From Paralithodes platypus (Eukaryota > Arthropoda > Malacostraca > Decapoda > Lithodidae), in assembly GCA_032716605.1 (NCBI GenBank), contig CM064509.1:47449120-47513119 (forward strand): DNA of 64,000 nucleotides. Reading direction: 5' to 3'. Positions 22,806 through 33,978 of this stretch are shown here, piece after piece (the stretch's first letter is position 1; every line of letters begins with the position of its first letter). The notes under the pieces are model-generated. The model did not search any database. It worked only from the letters and a program-made list of their open reading frames with translations, and had not been told where the DNA came from. The translations under genes and the position numbers were made by a program.

Positions 22806-22929
22806 AGACATCTTAACATATAACCACTACCTAAACACAGTTGAGTATAAGGATGGCCAATACTGGGTAGGACTTCCAGGGAAGATAAATGCCCTGAATT
22901 ACCAACTAACTACCAGAGTTCAAGATGTC

Positions 22930-24425
22930 AATTGAATAAAATGGTGGAGAGGTTGCGTCAACATCCTGAACGACTCGAAACTTATCATAAAAATAATTCA
23001 AGAGCAGTTGGAAAATGACTTTATTGAGGAGGTTCCAGGTGAAATAAACCATAAAGAGGGTCAATACCTTCCTCATCACGCTGTAAGTAAGGACTCCAGT
23101 ACTACCCCCATCAGAGTGGTATTTAACTGCAGTTCTCGAGCAGCGAAGAATGAAGCAAGTCTAAACGATTGTCTCTATGTAGGACCAAATCTGACTGAAA
23201 TACTGGGTGATGTACTATTAAAATTCAGGACAAAGAGATTTGGGTTTGTGGCAGATATCTCCAAAGCCTTTTTGAGAATAGGGTTAAAGGAGCAGGACCG
23301 CAAATTCACAAAGTTCCTTTCGCCTGATGATCCTTTTCAGCCTGGTGGGCGGATAAAAGAATACCGCTTCCGGTCAGTGTTATTTGGTTCCTGCTCTAGT
23401 CCTTTCTTGTTATGCAGCACTTAGAGATATAATTTCCAGAAGACAGAGAAACCGGAAATGGGTCAACTGTTTTACATGGATAATCTTCAGGGCGATGCCG
23501 ACAGTGGAGAAGAGGTGATTGAAATCTACAATTTGGCAAGGCAAGAATGTAATAAAGCCAATATGCCACTACAAAGTTGGAATTCAAACTCTCATATTCT
23601 TTTGGACCAGATAAGAAGAGACTATCCTGACTACCAAATACCAGAATGTCAACCAGTACTAGGATTATAGTGGAAAACAACTACTGATGAGATGTCTCTA
23701 AAGCCCCTCAAGTTTCCCGATGTAAAACTCACAAAACTCACGCTCCTAAGTCAGGTCTCTATGATGTTCGACCCATTGGGCATATTTAGTCCCATATCAA
23801 TTAAAGGGAAGATTTTAGTTCAGGAGGCCTGGAGAGAAGCACTGAGTTGGGATACTCCATTACCTGAAAAGTATACAGAAGAGTGGAACAAATTGCAGGT
23901 GGAATATGAAAAGGTGTCATCAGTCAAGTTTCCTAGAAGATGTGATCCTACCTCTGATAATGAGTGTGCTCAATTGCACATATTTTGTGATGCCTCATCT
24001 AAGGCATATGGTGCAGTAGCTTATTGTGTCACTGAAGTCGATCTACTTTGATTATGTCCAAATCCTGAGTAGCGCCATTAAAACAACGTACCCTTCCACA
24101 ATTGGAGCTGACCACTGTTGAATTGGGAACTAGGTTAGCTACTTATTTGAATGGTATGTTTCCCTTTATAGGTGAGACATATATATGGACAGATAGTGAG
24201 ATATGTTTGCACTGGATAGCTAAGGATGATAGTCACATAGTTTATGTGCATAACAGAGTACACAAAATAAAGGAACTGCAAATGAACTATAAATTCATGC
24301 ATGTTAAGTCCAAAGATAATCCGGCTGACTTGGTGAGCCGAGGTGTAAGTGTCAAGAAACTGATTAATGAAACTCTGTGGTTTCAGGGTCCGGTTTGGCT
24401 ATGTCAGAGTGATTGGCCAGAATAA
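22930..24425 (+). pseudogene. BEL/Pao reverse transcriptase and RNase H
   Basis: The RT begins with QLENDFIEEVPGE and HHAVSKDSSTTPIRVVFNCS, then LNDCLYVGPNL and FVADISKAFLRIGL (first catalytic Asp). The catalytic loop appears as FYMDNLQGD after a frame change near 23420; BEL elements commonly have YVDN/YVDD here. The thumb and connection follow (SMMFDPLGIFSPI). RNase H residues are in LHIFCDASSKAYGAVAY and TYIWTDSEICLHWI. TAG or TGA stops and frame changes at about 23425, 23668, 24048 and 24425 separate five open pieces. Confidence 0.85.
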
Positions 24426-24461
24426 AAATCATACCAGAAAGTTAATGATGGTCAAGTTCAT

Positions 24462-26061
24462 ATGGACCCAATAATTATACCAGAGCCTTCAGTGATTGAC
24501 ATCACCAAGTTGTCCAATTTGGACAAACTATTAACTGTAACTAAATTTGTGTTTAAGTTCCTGAGCAAGAAGGTAAAGATGGAGGAATTAGACCCACCTA
24601 CCTACTGGATCAGAAGGATACAAGCTGAAAAGTATGAGGAGGAATTACCACAGCTACGTAAACCCAATCCCAAGCCAACCAAAAGAATGAAGGATCTTGG
24701 GCAGTACCTATACAATCAAGAATTAATATGTTGTCGAGGTTGTATTGGTAAAGCTGATCTACCCCTCAAAACTCGGCATCCGATCCTATTGCCCAAGGAT
24801 TGCGACCTCACCAAATTGATGGTTTTAATAGCGCATGAAACCACTAAACACGGTGGGGTAGCAGACACTCTAACCTATATGCGGCAACATTATTGGATTC
24901 CCCAGGGACGACAAGCTGTTAAACGCTGTATCAAGAATTGCCTTATTTGCAAGAGGTATACAGCTATAGCTATTCCTTACCCTGGACCACCAGCTCTTCC
25001 GCCAGACCGCATTCACCAAAGGAAACCGTTTGAGGTAACAGGTATAGATTATACTGGTGCCTTCACTCTCACAGAAGATGATGGACTGCGCAAGAAGGTA
25101 TACATATGTCTATTCACCTGTAGCAGCACTCGGGCGATACATTTGGAGATAGCGGAGGACATGAGCTCGGAAACCTTTATAAATTTGTTCAGAAGATTTG
25201 CCGCTCGGCGAAGTTGTCCCAGACGTTTGATTAGTGACAATGGGACAAACTTTGTGGGCACATCCCCACTAGTTTCTGAACTATTAAAGAGCAATGCAGT
25301 ACAGCAAATGCTAGATTCAAGAAATTTGTATTGGTCATTCACAACTCCCAGATCTCCTTGGCAAAATTTATTTACCGAAAGAATGATAGGCATCGTGCAA
25401 TCGTGCCTGAAAAAGGTACTTCACAAGTCAAGAGTCACCTTGGTTGAGTTAAGAACTGTTGTCACCGAGATAGAAACAAGAGTCAACAATAGGCCACTAA
25501 CATATCAAGACGACTCCAATTTGGAAATTGAAGCCTTAACTCCGGCTCATTTGTTATATGGTAGACGACTAGACCCAGTACCCCGTTTGGACGTGACAGA
25601 GGAATTAGTAGAGCCCACCATTAATGAAGCAGATGCACACTTACGACGAAGCTACCATAAACTCTGCAAGATCCTTGATGCCTGGAACAAGCAGTGGGCA
25701 TCAGAATATATCTTAAGCCTACGGGAGAGGTATTATGGTGCGAATTCTGCTAGTAACCGTCGCAAACCTGAGAAAGGAGATATAGTCTTATTAAAGGTTG
25801 ACTAACCTCACTCCAAATGGCCTTTGGCAAAGATCCTAGAAGTCTATCCTGATCCCAAAGGATCATCAGAACAGTTAAAGTTTTATCTCGAGGACAAACA
25901 ACTCTCCGAACGGTTGATCGGCTCATTCCTATGGAACTCGCCATCCCACCGGAGGAGGAACAGCAACCCATAGTAATAGGGGGACCTAGACCACAACGAG
26001 CAGCAGCTGATGGATCTCAAAGAAATTGGCGTGATTTATTATCCGCAGGTAATATAACATG
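24462..26061 (+). pseudogene. BEL/Pao integrase with DUF5641-like C-terminus
   Basis: The longest open piece of the BEL pol (447 codons). It has the N-terminal H-H-C-C zinc site (HETTKHGG...CIKNCLICKRY) and a DDE core with Asp in VTGIDYTGAF, Asp in LISDNGTNF and Glu in LFTERMIG. The tail is DUF5641-like (QWASEYILSLRERYYG, KPEKGDIVLLKVD). A TAA at 25803 interrupts that tail, which reads on in frame (SKWPLAKILEVYPDP). One frameshift later comes the usual end (RLIPMELAIPP). Catalytic residues are intact. Confidence 0.9.
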
Positions 26062-26094
26062 ATGCAACACATCATACTTCGCCGGGCCCCAATC

Positions 26095-26915
26095 TGTGAA
26101 AAATAAATTGACTACACGGGTGTCTTGGTAGTGTTGGCAACAGCCTTCCAGTAGGGTGGCCTCGTTAGAGTGAACCATTTCCTGCCAGAACCTGGTGATT
26201 ATAAATATTGTAGGGGATGGTTGATATTGAGTAGTTTGGAACTATAAGATTGCCTTGGGCAAGTTAATTTAGTTATAAGGCCTTGTATGATACAACTTAG
26301 AGGTGCTGTATTGGGGACCAGTTTTGACGCTCCCGCGATCGCAGATGCGATCCACCGTTTGTAGTGGTAATTTCAACCCCTAGATATTATGTTTACTAAA
26401 TCGTTGTGAAGCGATATTTATATTAGTATTTATATAATTAGGTGCTTATTTTTCATTTATGTGATTTAGTGAAGAGGGAGTGAACCCTTGGTAACGGATC
26501 AGTATATAATTTGTTTAAGAGTCGGAAAATTAAATTCCGAACAGACGCCAGTAAACTTTTGAACTTTAAGGACGTGTCTCTGACCTCTTCCACCACACTC
26601 CCCGCGTCCGGCCCGGAGTCCTGACCCTTTAACGGTTTAACCCTTAGCTACCGAAGCCGGAATCCTCTGAACTACACCAGGACCCTAGTTATAGTTAAGT
26701 CATTGATATACATGGCCATTTATACAATGTTTAGTTAGGGTATCCTGAGAGATAGGCTATCGTGGGTAAGACTAGGCTACTAAACAACACTCATCTGCTC
26801 CTATAGTTCTTGCCACAAGGTAGGCTATATCAGACTTTATTTTTATTAATTTTTATTAATTTTATATTTTTATTGGTGTGGTAAGAGATAACTTTTGACC
26901 ATATTATCCCCCACA
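26095..26915 (+). repeat. BEL/Pao 3' LTR
   Basis: Matches the 5' LTR with scattered substitutions and a 9-base insertion. It is followed immediately by the duplicated GTACT. Confidence 0.92.
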
Positions 26916-27696
26916 GTACTTCACACAGTCAGGAATGCGAGCTAGAATCACTAGGAGTAATGATTCCTGTTGATCCCTGGGAATACGACCGCGAATGTCT
27001 GCAATTCCCCATGCACTCACAACACCGTAGGAACCAGTGGGAGTGTACCTGCGAATCACTGGGAATCACTGGGAGTCACCAGGAATCACCGGGATAAAAC
27101 CGGAAATAAAGTGCGAGCTATTGAAAAATTTAAAATTAACGGTCACTTTCGGATTAGTGTAATATACAAGTCGATAGGAGTAATACAGGAGTAACTGGGA
27201 GTTAGATAGGAGTCACTGGGAGTCACCGAGCATCACTTGGAGTTGTTAGGAATGAGATGCGAGTATGCCAGGCATGGCCCCCATTGTGTACAGCCGCTAT
27301 ATAATGCAAGGTTCACACATTGGCGAGTCAGAGCGCGAGGCCAACGCGAGTCACACTCGCTGCATACTCACCATGATGGAGCCCGAACCCAACGCGAGTA
27401 GCATCTGATGCGAGTAAACACGCATATAACACGAAAATAACACGAGTTTACACGAGTTCACAGGAGTATCCGCGAGTGTCGGCGAGTGTAACACGACCCC
27501 AACACCCACCGCCGAAATTTGAAAAATAACGGTCAAATTCCAGGGTACGAATAGTGCGAGTCTACACAAGTTTTACAGGAGTTTACATGAGTTTACACGT
27601 GTTTACACGAGATGAACGCGAGTCTACAGGAAGTTAACAGGAGTGTATGGGAGTCTAACATGAGTGTGTGCGAGTGTTGGCGAGTGTCAGGAAACG

Positions 27697-27705
27697 TATA
27701 TAAAG
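27697..27705 (+). promoter_or_regulatory. TATA box of the Harbinger transposase
   Basis: TATATAAAG stands 122 bases upstream of the chosen ATG, with an A/C-rich untranslated leader between. Confidence 0.65.
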
Positions 27706-27818
27706 AGGCCCCAACTGGCACCATTTCTCACACCACGCAACACCACCACGGACGGACGTACGTGTTACTCTGCAGGATACAGCCCAACCCAACCAACCCA
27801 CCCACCCACCCACACACC

Positions 27819-29404
27819 ATGTCCATCACGAGGCGCAGAGCGGCCGCTGTGGTCATACTCATGCAGATGCAGATGCATCTCGTAGACCTAGAGGAGCTGG
27901 AGGAGAAGGAGGCTGAAGAAAGACGTCAAGTGGAAAGGCCACGAAGGACAGTTTGGGCTAGGAGGTGGCTACTGAGACGGCCACAGTTCGGTGTGTACGA
28001 ACAACTTATGGAGGAGCTAGAGAGAGAGGACCCCAAAGGATTCCGGAACTTCCTACGTGTGGACGTCCACATGTTTAGGGAGTTGGTGGCACGTGTCGGG
28101 CCTAGGGTAGAGAAGCAGGACACCTTCTGGAGGCAGGCTTTGTCACCTGGGCTGAGGATTGCAATCACACTCCGGTACCTGGCCACTGGTGACTCATATC
28201 CTAGCCTACAGTACGTGTTCCGTGTTGCCCGGAACACCATCTCCCTCATTGTGCCTGCAACATGCGAAGCCATCATTGCAGAATACCAGGAGGAGGTTAT
28301 ACGTTGCCCCAGGACACCGGCGGAGTGGAAGGTGGTTGGCAGTGAGTTTGCCAAGCGCTGGGATTTCCCGCATACCGTTGGTGCCATCGACGGAAAGCAC
28401 TGCGCCATCAAATGCCCTCCACATGCCGGTACAGAATTCTACAACTACAAAGGCTTTCACTCCATCGTGCTCATGGCTATTGTAGACGCCGACTACAAGT
28501 TCCTCTACTGTGACGTGGGTAATCACGGTAGCTGCTCAGATGGTGGGATCTTTATAAGAACCAATATCAGAGCAGCATTGGATGGGTGCACCCTGGGACT
28601 CCCTGCTGCCGAACCCCTGCCCAATGACGACACACCTGCTCCCTACTTCCCGGTGGGTGATGACGCCTTCCCCATGCGAAGGTGGTTGATGAAGCCACAC
28701 TCTACCCGGCGAGTGACTGTACCTGAACGGATCTTCAACTACAGACTGTCCCGGGCTCGCAGAGTTGTTGAGAACGCCTTTGGCATCATGGCATCCAGGT
28801 ATGTGTATGATTATGTGACATGTTTGACCATAAATACAGGTATCGGTGATGGCACCCTATTAATGTGAAGTATTAACTATACATGCTCGTTACCATTCTC
28901 CCTATGCTCGTAACCATTCTCCCTATAATTAATATGGATTAATACATCTCCCCCACATCCACAGGCTGTGAGTCGTCCACGTCTGCAAGTCGAGTGTTAA
29001 CTATACATGATCCTAACCATTATTTCCCTATTTAATATGAATTATACTAGTCAGTGTTTAAATATACATGCTCTTTCTCTCCCTAATTCAGGTTCAGGTG
29101 CCTCCACACCAGCATTGCCCTCCACCCGCTCCGTGTTTAGTCTGTGGTGATGGCGTGCTGCTGCATGCACAACCTTATTCGGATGAGGTACCCTAATCAC
29201 CACGCCAACCTAGCGGACGAGGAGGACCCTGTGACGCATGCTATCATCCCTGGGGGTTGGAGGGAGGAGCCGGAGAGGCTGAATCCCCTCCAGAGACTAT
29301 CCGGGAATGTCGTTACAGCCCAGGCCAAGAGTCAACGCCAGTACCTCACCGACTACTACTCATCACCCAGAGGCAGTGTCCCCTGGCAGAACGACATGAT
29401 ATAA
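27819..29404 (+). pseudogene. PIF/Harbinger transposase (HARBI1-like, DDE_Tnp_4), two exons, one nonsense codon
   Basis: Cuts at the element's ends and inserts at TWA. Exon 1 is 27819-28798 (ATG in MSITRRRAAAV, donor AG|GTATGT) and exon 2 is 29092-29404 (acceptor TAATTCAG). The splice joins codons to give ASRFRCLH, the family's pattern after ENAFG. Residues 1-100 include a charged helical N-terminus (MEELEREDPKGFRNFL). The catalytic triad is D191 in GAIDGKHC, D281 in VGDDAFP and E318 in VVENAFGIM. A TAG at 29138-29140, shortly before the conserved MACCCMHNLIR block, cuts the last about 90 codons. Everything else is open, so it died recently or depends on readthrough. An extra intron removing the stop is possible but no splice sites suggest it. 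Confidence 0.88.
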
Positions 29405-30122
29405 AGGTATGTATCCATATGTTGCCTTTGCTTTTATTAATATTATTGTTGACTAGATATTTATATTCTGTTGTTATTCATTTTCTAAATCAATTCAACC
29501 TCATTAATATATATTTTCTATATGTTATTCGATTTTTATTAAGTCTCATATATTATGGTGTTCATATTTTTCTATGTCGTGTCATAATGTTTAATATTAT
29601 ATTATATTGAAATTAGATCTTCTATTTATTTATATGTCATGTTGGATATCAATCGGTATATTATTATTTGTCATCATATATCCTTTGCATATATTCCACA
29701 TCATTATTTATGTTAATATAAATATTATTCCATAAACCTATGTCAGTCATATTATATGGTATTTGTTCTCTCTTCATTATTGATGTTAATATCAATATTA
29801 TTCATAACACAACTTTAATTCATATTAACTTAAATGTTTTCTCTGTTGACAAGTAATTTCCACGTTTATAAAAGGAACCTTTGTTGATAATATAAACAGA
29901 TAAACTATAATAATTATGTTAGGATCCAAAACAACAGCTGGAGGCACATAGTTTATTATCATAAGAAACATAGATATATAGCATGTTAATATATAGCAGA
30001 AAGTATAGACATAAGAAGACATATTCATTTGATGTGTAGACTAGTATAACATATATTCGTCATTCCCATCACTGGGGGGTTTATGACTTTATTATTATAC
30101 ACAAAGGTTTCACATATTTTCG
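29405..30122. other. Intergenic region between the convergent Harbinger genes
   Basis: Very AT-rich, with ATATTATT-type repeats. It presumably holds the 3' ends of both transcripts. No gene seen. Confidence 0.5.
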
Positions 30123-30718
30123 TCATCCCCAGGCCTGGGGGTGGTGACTTGCGTGTTCAACCTGGTATATGAAGTTCCCTGGTGTTGCCGGCCTACTAGT
30201 AGATGGGCTTGAGGGAACCGGTGTTGGTATGTTGGCGCCATGTGTAGGGGTCAGCGCCCCCGCCCACCATTCATGTGCATGTGCAGGAGACCTGAATGTC
30301 GTACCCGCCAGCATCTCTGAGAATGTGGGGCTGGTGAAGGCTGCTTGCATGCGTGACGGTCCTGGCTGGGGTTGCATCTGTGGTGGTGTGGTGTGCAACT
30401 GCGGGGGGCCTGGTGGTGTGATGTGCAACTGCGGGGGTCCTGGTGGTGTGGTGAGTATCTGCGGGGGGTTTAGTGGTATCGCCATCTGGGGTGACGTGGC
30501 GAGGCTGACCTCATCCCTGGCCTGAAGGACTTGCTGCATTATCCTCCGTGACAATGTCTGCCCTACAGCGTCAGGGAGCCTCTCGAGCTGCTGCTCCAAG
30601 TACCCCACGAACTGTGCATACTTGGTCTCCTTCACAGCCAGGGATGTCACCAGGCGTGACATGTCCTCCCGCATCGCCTCCCGCGTCACACTCAACTGTA
30701 GAAACAAGAGTATGCATG

Positions 30719-31206
30719 TTAACACCTTACGAGCGGCCTATGCGGTTTATTTATGTGTACCGCACAGCGGGGTGTTTTTAGCCAAAATAGGGCTGTTTAC
30801 GTGATCATTTTCATGCCTAAATAAGACCCAGAACGTAAAACAAGTACCTATCCCTGAAAGGGCATAAACAGAGCTTTCGAATGACACCATAACGATCCTT
30901 GTATGATGGATAGTTTTCTTGCAATAACCGTGCAACGCGAGTGCAAAAAGCAGGTAATTCGGTACTTTCAGTACATAATTGAGTATGTAGCGAGTGAGAG
31001 AGGGAGGAGGGAGCTGAGATTTGTGTCAGTAGGTTCGCCGCGGTGGTCTGGAGCAGTCATACGCTCGCTAGTCTCCTGCCACCACTTGTCTCTCTCTCTC
31101 AGCCACATTACGTGCTGAAATTGCCACTCGAGTTATGTCGAGCGCCGCCACATAGTCCAGCTTTTTTTAACTCGACTTATGTTGCTCGCCGCTAAATAAG
31201 GGTTAA
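30719..31206 (-). mobile_element. 488-bp TTAA-type miniature element in intron 3 of the partner gene
   Basis: TTAA at 30719-30722 and 31203-31206, just upstream of the exon 4 acceptor. It differs from the copy at 32861-33348 at only a few positions (for instance CGAGTTATG versus CGACCTATG), so the two are a recent pair. Confidence 0.95.
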
Positions 31207-31832
31207 ACACCTTTTGTAGTTATAAAATAATACATACATGTCATGGTAAGTTATGATAATAAACTTTCTATGTTTTTCTCCCCCGGATGCATAATGTCTT
31301 CCTCTACAGGAATTGTTTGCGGTTTGCAGTGTACACAAACATAGGATTTATGTAATACTCTCGTAATGACTAATATAGTCTCGTAATGACATATGTTAAA
31401 TGTTTTCATATTTACCTCCACAGGTGAGACTGCATCTGCAGACTTCCGGCGCTTCTTCTGGCTGCTGGACCTGCCAGTGGGATTTGTGTTGGATGGAGGG
31501 GGCATGACAGTGTCCTCTCCATCACTCTCGTCATCCAGAATCACCTCCACATCCACATCCGGCGAGACGTCCACGGTCGGGTTGGGAAACTGAAACACAA
31601 AAGCATTAATATATCCTATATGAATAACACCTTTCACCTATTTTAGTATACTTAAATATATGTACCTTGACAATATAAATAAATATAATAAAATACATTT
31701 GATGTTTACATGAAGCCTTCCGTTAGAAATGTATGAATTCAAGTATATATGCACAAAATAACCATGATATTGACAGACATGAATTAATAAATGTATAAAA
31801 TCAAATATAATATGCACAAGATAAGCATGTTA

Positions 31833-32530
31833 TTAACCCGTTGAGACCCAGCGTCACACGTGTTGCGTCGGCAGTCTTTGATCACCAACTCCTAGCGACG
31901 CATCACGTGCGTCCGACATATAAAAAACACTTACGTGGCTCGTAAGGTAGGAAATGGCGGGAGAATAGGAGGGGGAGGTACCGTAGTGTGTGGGGGAGCC
32001 GGGCCAGTAGGTGTGAGCGGGCCGAGACAGCCGCGCGGCTGGCGGTGGTGGGCTTAGTGGGGATAGTTTACACCCCTAGTTTACCGCCACTTTGAACCTT
32101 CATTACTCCGGTCGTATGGGAGCTAGAGGCTTGAGATTTATGTGAGATACTCCTTAGGATGTATGCCGTACAATGCCATACTCAGTTTTTACCCTAGTGC
32201 TCCCGGGCGGGTGGTCATGCGGGGGAGACGAACTATTGAAACCCCCCCCCCCGCCCCCCAAATGACCAAAATGAGTTTTTTTTTATTTGTGTGTTCATTT
32301 CTCACCATTCTCTTCCATTTTGGCTCAACAAATTTTTTTGAAGCTCCCCCCCCCCCCCCGTCCCCCCCGGCCCCCCCCCCCCCAAAAAAAAATATCAGAG
32401 GTGATTTTTTTTTGTTTTTTTTTCATTTCTCATCCTTGTCTTCCATTTTAGCAAACAAAAAAAATAAGTGAAAATGGCTTGGGACTGGGGTGAACAAAAT
32501 ATTATAACTAGCCGGGGCTCAACGGGTTAA
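31833..32530. mobile_element. 698-bp TTAA element in intron 2 of the partner gene
   Basis: TTAA at both ends with inverted termini CCCGTTGAGACCCAGC and CCCGTTGAGCCCCGGC. The interior has a small ACGCA(T/C)CACGTGCGT hairpin near 31897 and long C and T homopolymer tracts (32240-32410). No coding capacity. A family distinct from the 488-bp one. Confidence 0.85.
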
Positions 32531-32860
32531 CAGACATTAATAGCCTAGGTATACATGGTGAAATAATACTTTCCGAATGTGACATTGAACAGTTCTTTAA
32601 GTATATATTGATTTCACACATATTAGGTATGTTTATATTAGTTCTAACCTTAGCTGTGACCTTGGTCTTTACGTGGGAGATGTGCCCTTTGAGAAAGGCA
32701 AACTTCTGCATGATCCAGGCGTCCCTCTCGGATAGTGGCTTGCCCTCGAATGTCCCAGGTGTTCCCGATCCACTCTTGATGTCGCTCAGCTTTGAGGACC
32801 TGGACCGCATGTTCCTGACCCAATGGGCCAGATTACCGCCTGTGTAAAGAGTAATATTTA

Positions 32861-33348
32861 TTAACACCTTACGAGCGGCCTATGCGGTTTATTTATGTGT
32901 ACCGCACAGCGGGGTGTTTTTAGCCAAAATAGGGCTGTTTACGTGATCATTTTCATGCCTAAATAAGACCCAGAACGTAAAACAAGTACCTATCCCTGAA
33001 AGGGCATAAACAGAGCTTTCGAATGACACCATAACGATCCTTGTATGATGGATAGTTTTCTTGCAATAACCGTGCAACGCGAGTGCAAAAAGCAGGTAAT
33101 TCGGTACTTTCAGTACATAATTGAGTATGTAGCGAGTGAGAGAGGGAGGAGGGAGCTGAGATTTGTGTCAGTAGGTTCGCCGCGGTGGTCTGGAGCAGTC
33201 ATACGCTCGCTAGTCTCCTGCCACCACTTGTCTCTCTCTCTCAGCCACATTACGTGCTGAAATTGCCACTCGACCTATGTCGAGCGCCGCCACATAGTCC
33301 AGCTTTATTTAACTCGACTTATGTTGCTCGCCGCTAAATAAGGGTTAA
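32861..33348 (-). mobile_element. 488-bp TTAA-type miniature element in intron 1 of the partner gene
   Basis: TTAA at 32861-32864 and 33345-33348, only 21 bases from the exon 2 acceptor. Nearly identical to 30719-31206 and in the same orientation. Confidence 0.95.
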
Positions 33349-33385
33349 GCAATGCACCTTTATATATATGATTTAAATCGCGTAG

Positions 33386-33978
33386 TTAACCTCTGAAGTG
33401 CGCATGGGGGTAATTGGAAACGTCCCCCTGTGCTGACGTATTTGAGGTGTTTCCGTCACTAAAATATTCATTGTGCCATTAATAGCATTAATACTTATCC
33501 ATATGCGCCTATTATGGGTTGATTATAAAGGTATTAACCTGAAACAACAATAAAACGAGTGAAAACAGCGTTTGGATGGTCAAAATCGGAGATATTTCCC
33601 GCCAATTTCCCCCAAGGCCACTGAGACACAGTCGATCGATACTCTCTCTCTCTCTCTTGCACTCGCTTGCTATCAGTGATGACCACACCCTCCAATCGGA
33701 TTTCTAATGTTAGCACGAAAATATACCTCAGAATAAGGGAATAACAGGGAAAATAGGTGATAACTGAAGGAGAGGAGGAAAGTGGGGAAGGAGGGGAGGT
33801 AGAGGACTGAGATTTTGCATGGCCCAGGGGCCAAAAAAAAAAATAAAATAAAAAAAAATTTTTTTTTTTTTTTTTTTTTCGATGTCAAAAGTTGATTTTT
33901 TTTTTCTCTGACTCTTAAGAGTCTCCCCGCAGTGCGCCGGGGGAACTCTTAAGAGTCTCCCCGCAGCTCCCGGGTTAA
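33386..33978. mobile_element. Non-autonomous derivative of the piggyBac at 11037, in intron 1
   Basis: TTAA at both ends. Its right end, read inward, is CCCGGGAGCTGCGGGGAG followed by two ACTCTTAAGAGT motifs, like the left end of the 5.9-kb piggyBac. Its left end, CCTCTGAAGTGCGCATGGG, resembles the right end of that piggyBac. The interior is unrelated non-coding DNA with (TC)n and A/T tracts, so it keeps only the ends needed for mobilisation. Confidence 0.85.

Larger units (their letters stand above)
10019..26915 (+). mobile_element. BEL/Pao LTR retrotransposon with nested insertions
   Basis: Two LTRs of about 815 bp begin TGTGA and end CCCCCACA. They are flanked by the 5-bp duplication GTACT (10014-10018, 26916-26920). 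A candidate primer-binding site starts with TGG at 10836, four bases past the 5' LTR. The internal order is gag (DUF1759-like), zinc knuckles, A17-type protease, RT, RNase H, integrase, DUF5641-like tail, which is the BEL/Pao order. Without the piggyBac, the two TTAA elements in gag and the 2.3-kb insertion at 19402, about 7.9 kb remains, a normal BEL size. Every pol module has frameshifts or stops, so it is dead. Confidence 0.9.

Noticed and set aside
30169..30525. Gly/Val/Cys-rich plus-strand frame
   Set aside because: Antisense of exon 4 of the Harbinger partner gene, whose splice phases support the minus strand.
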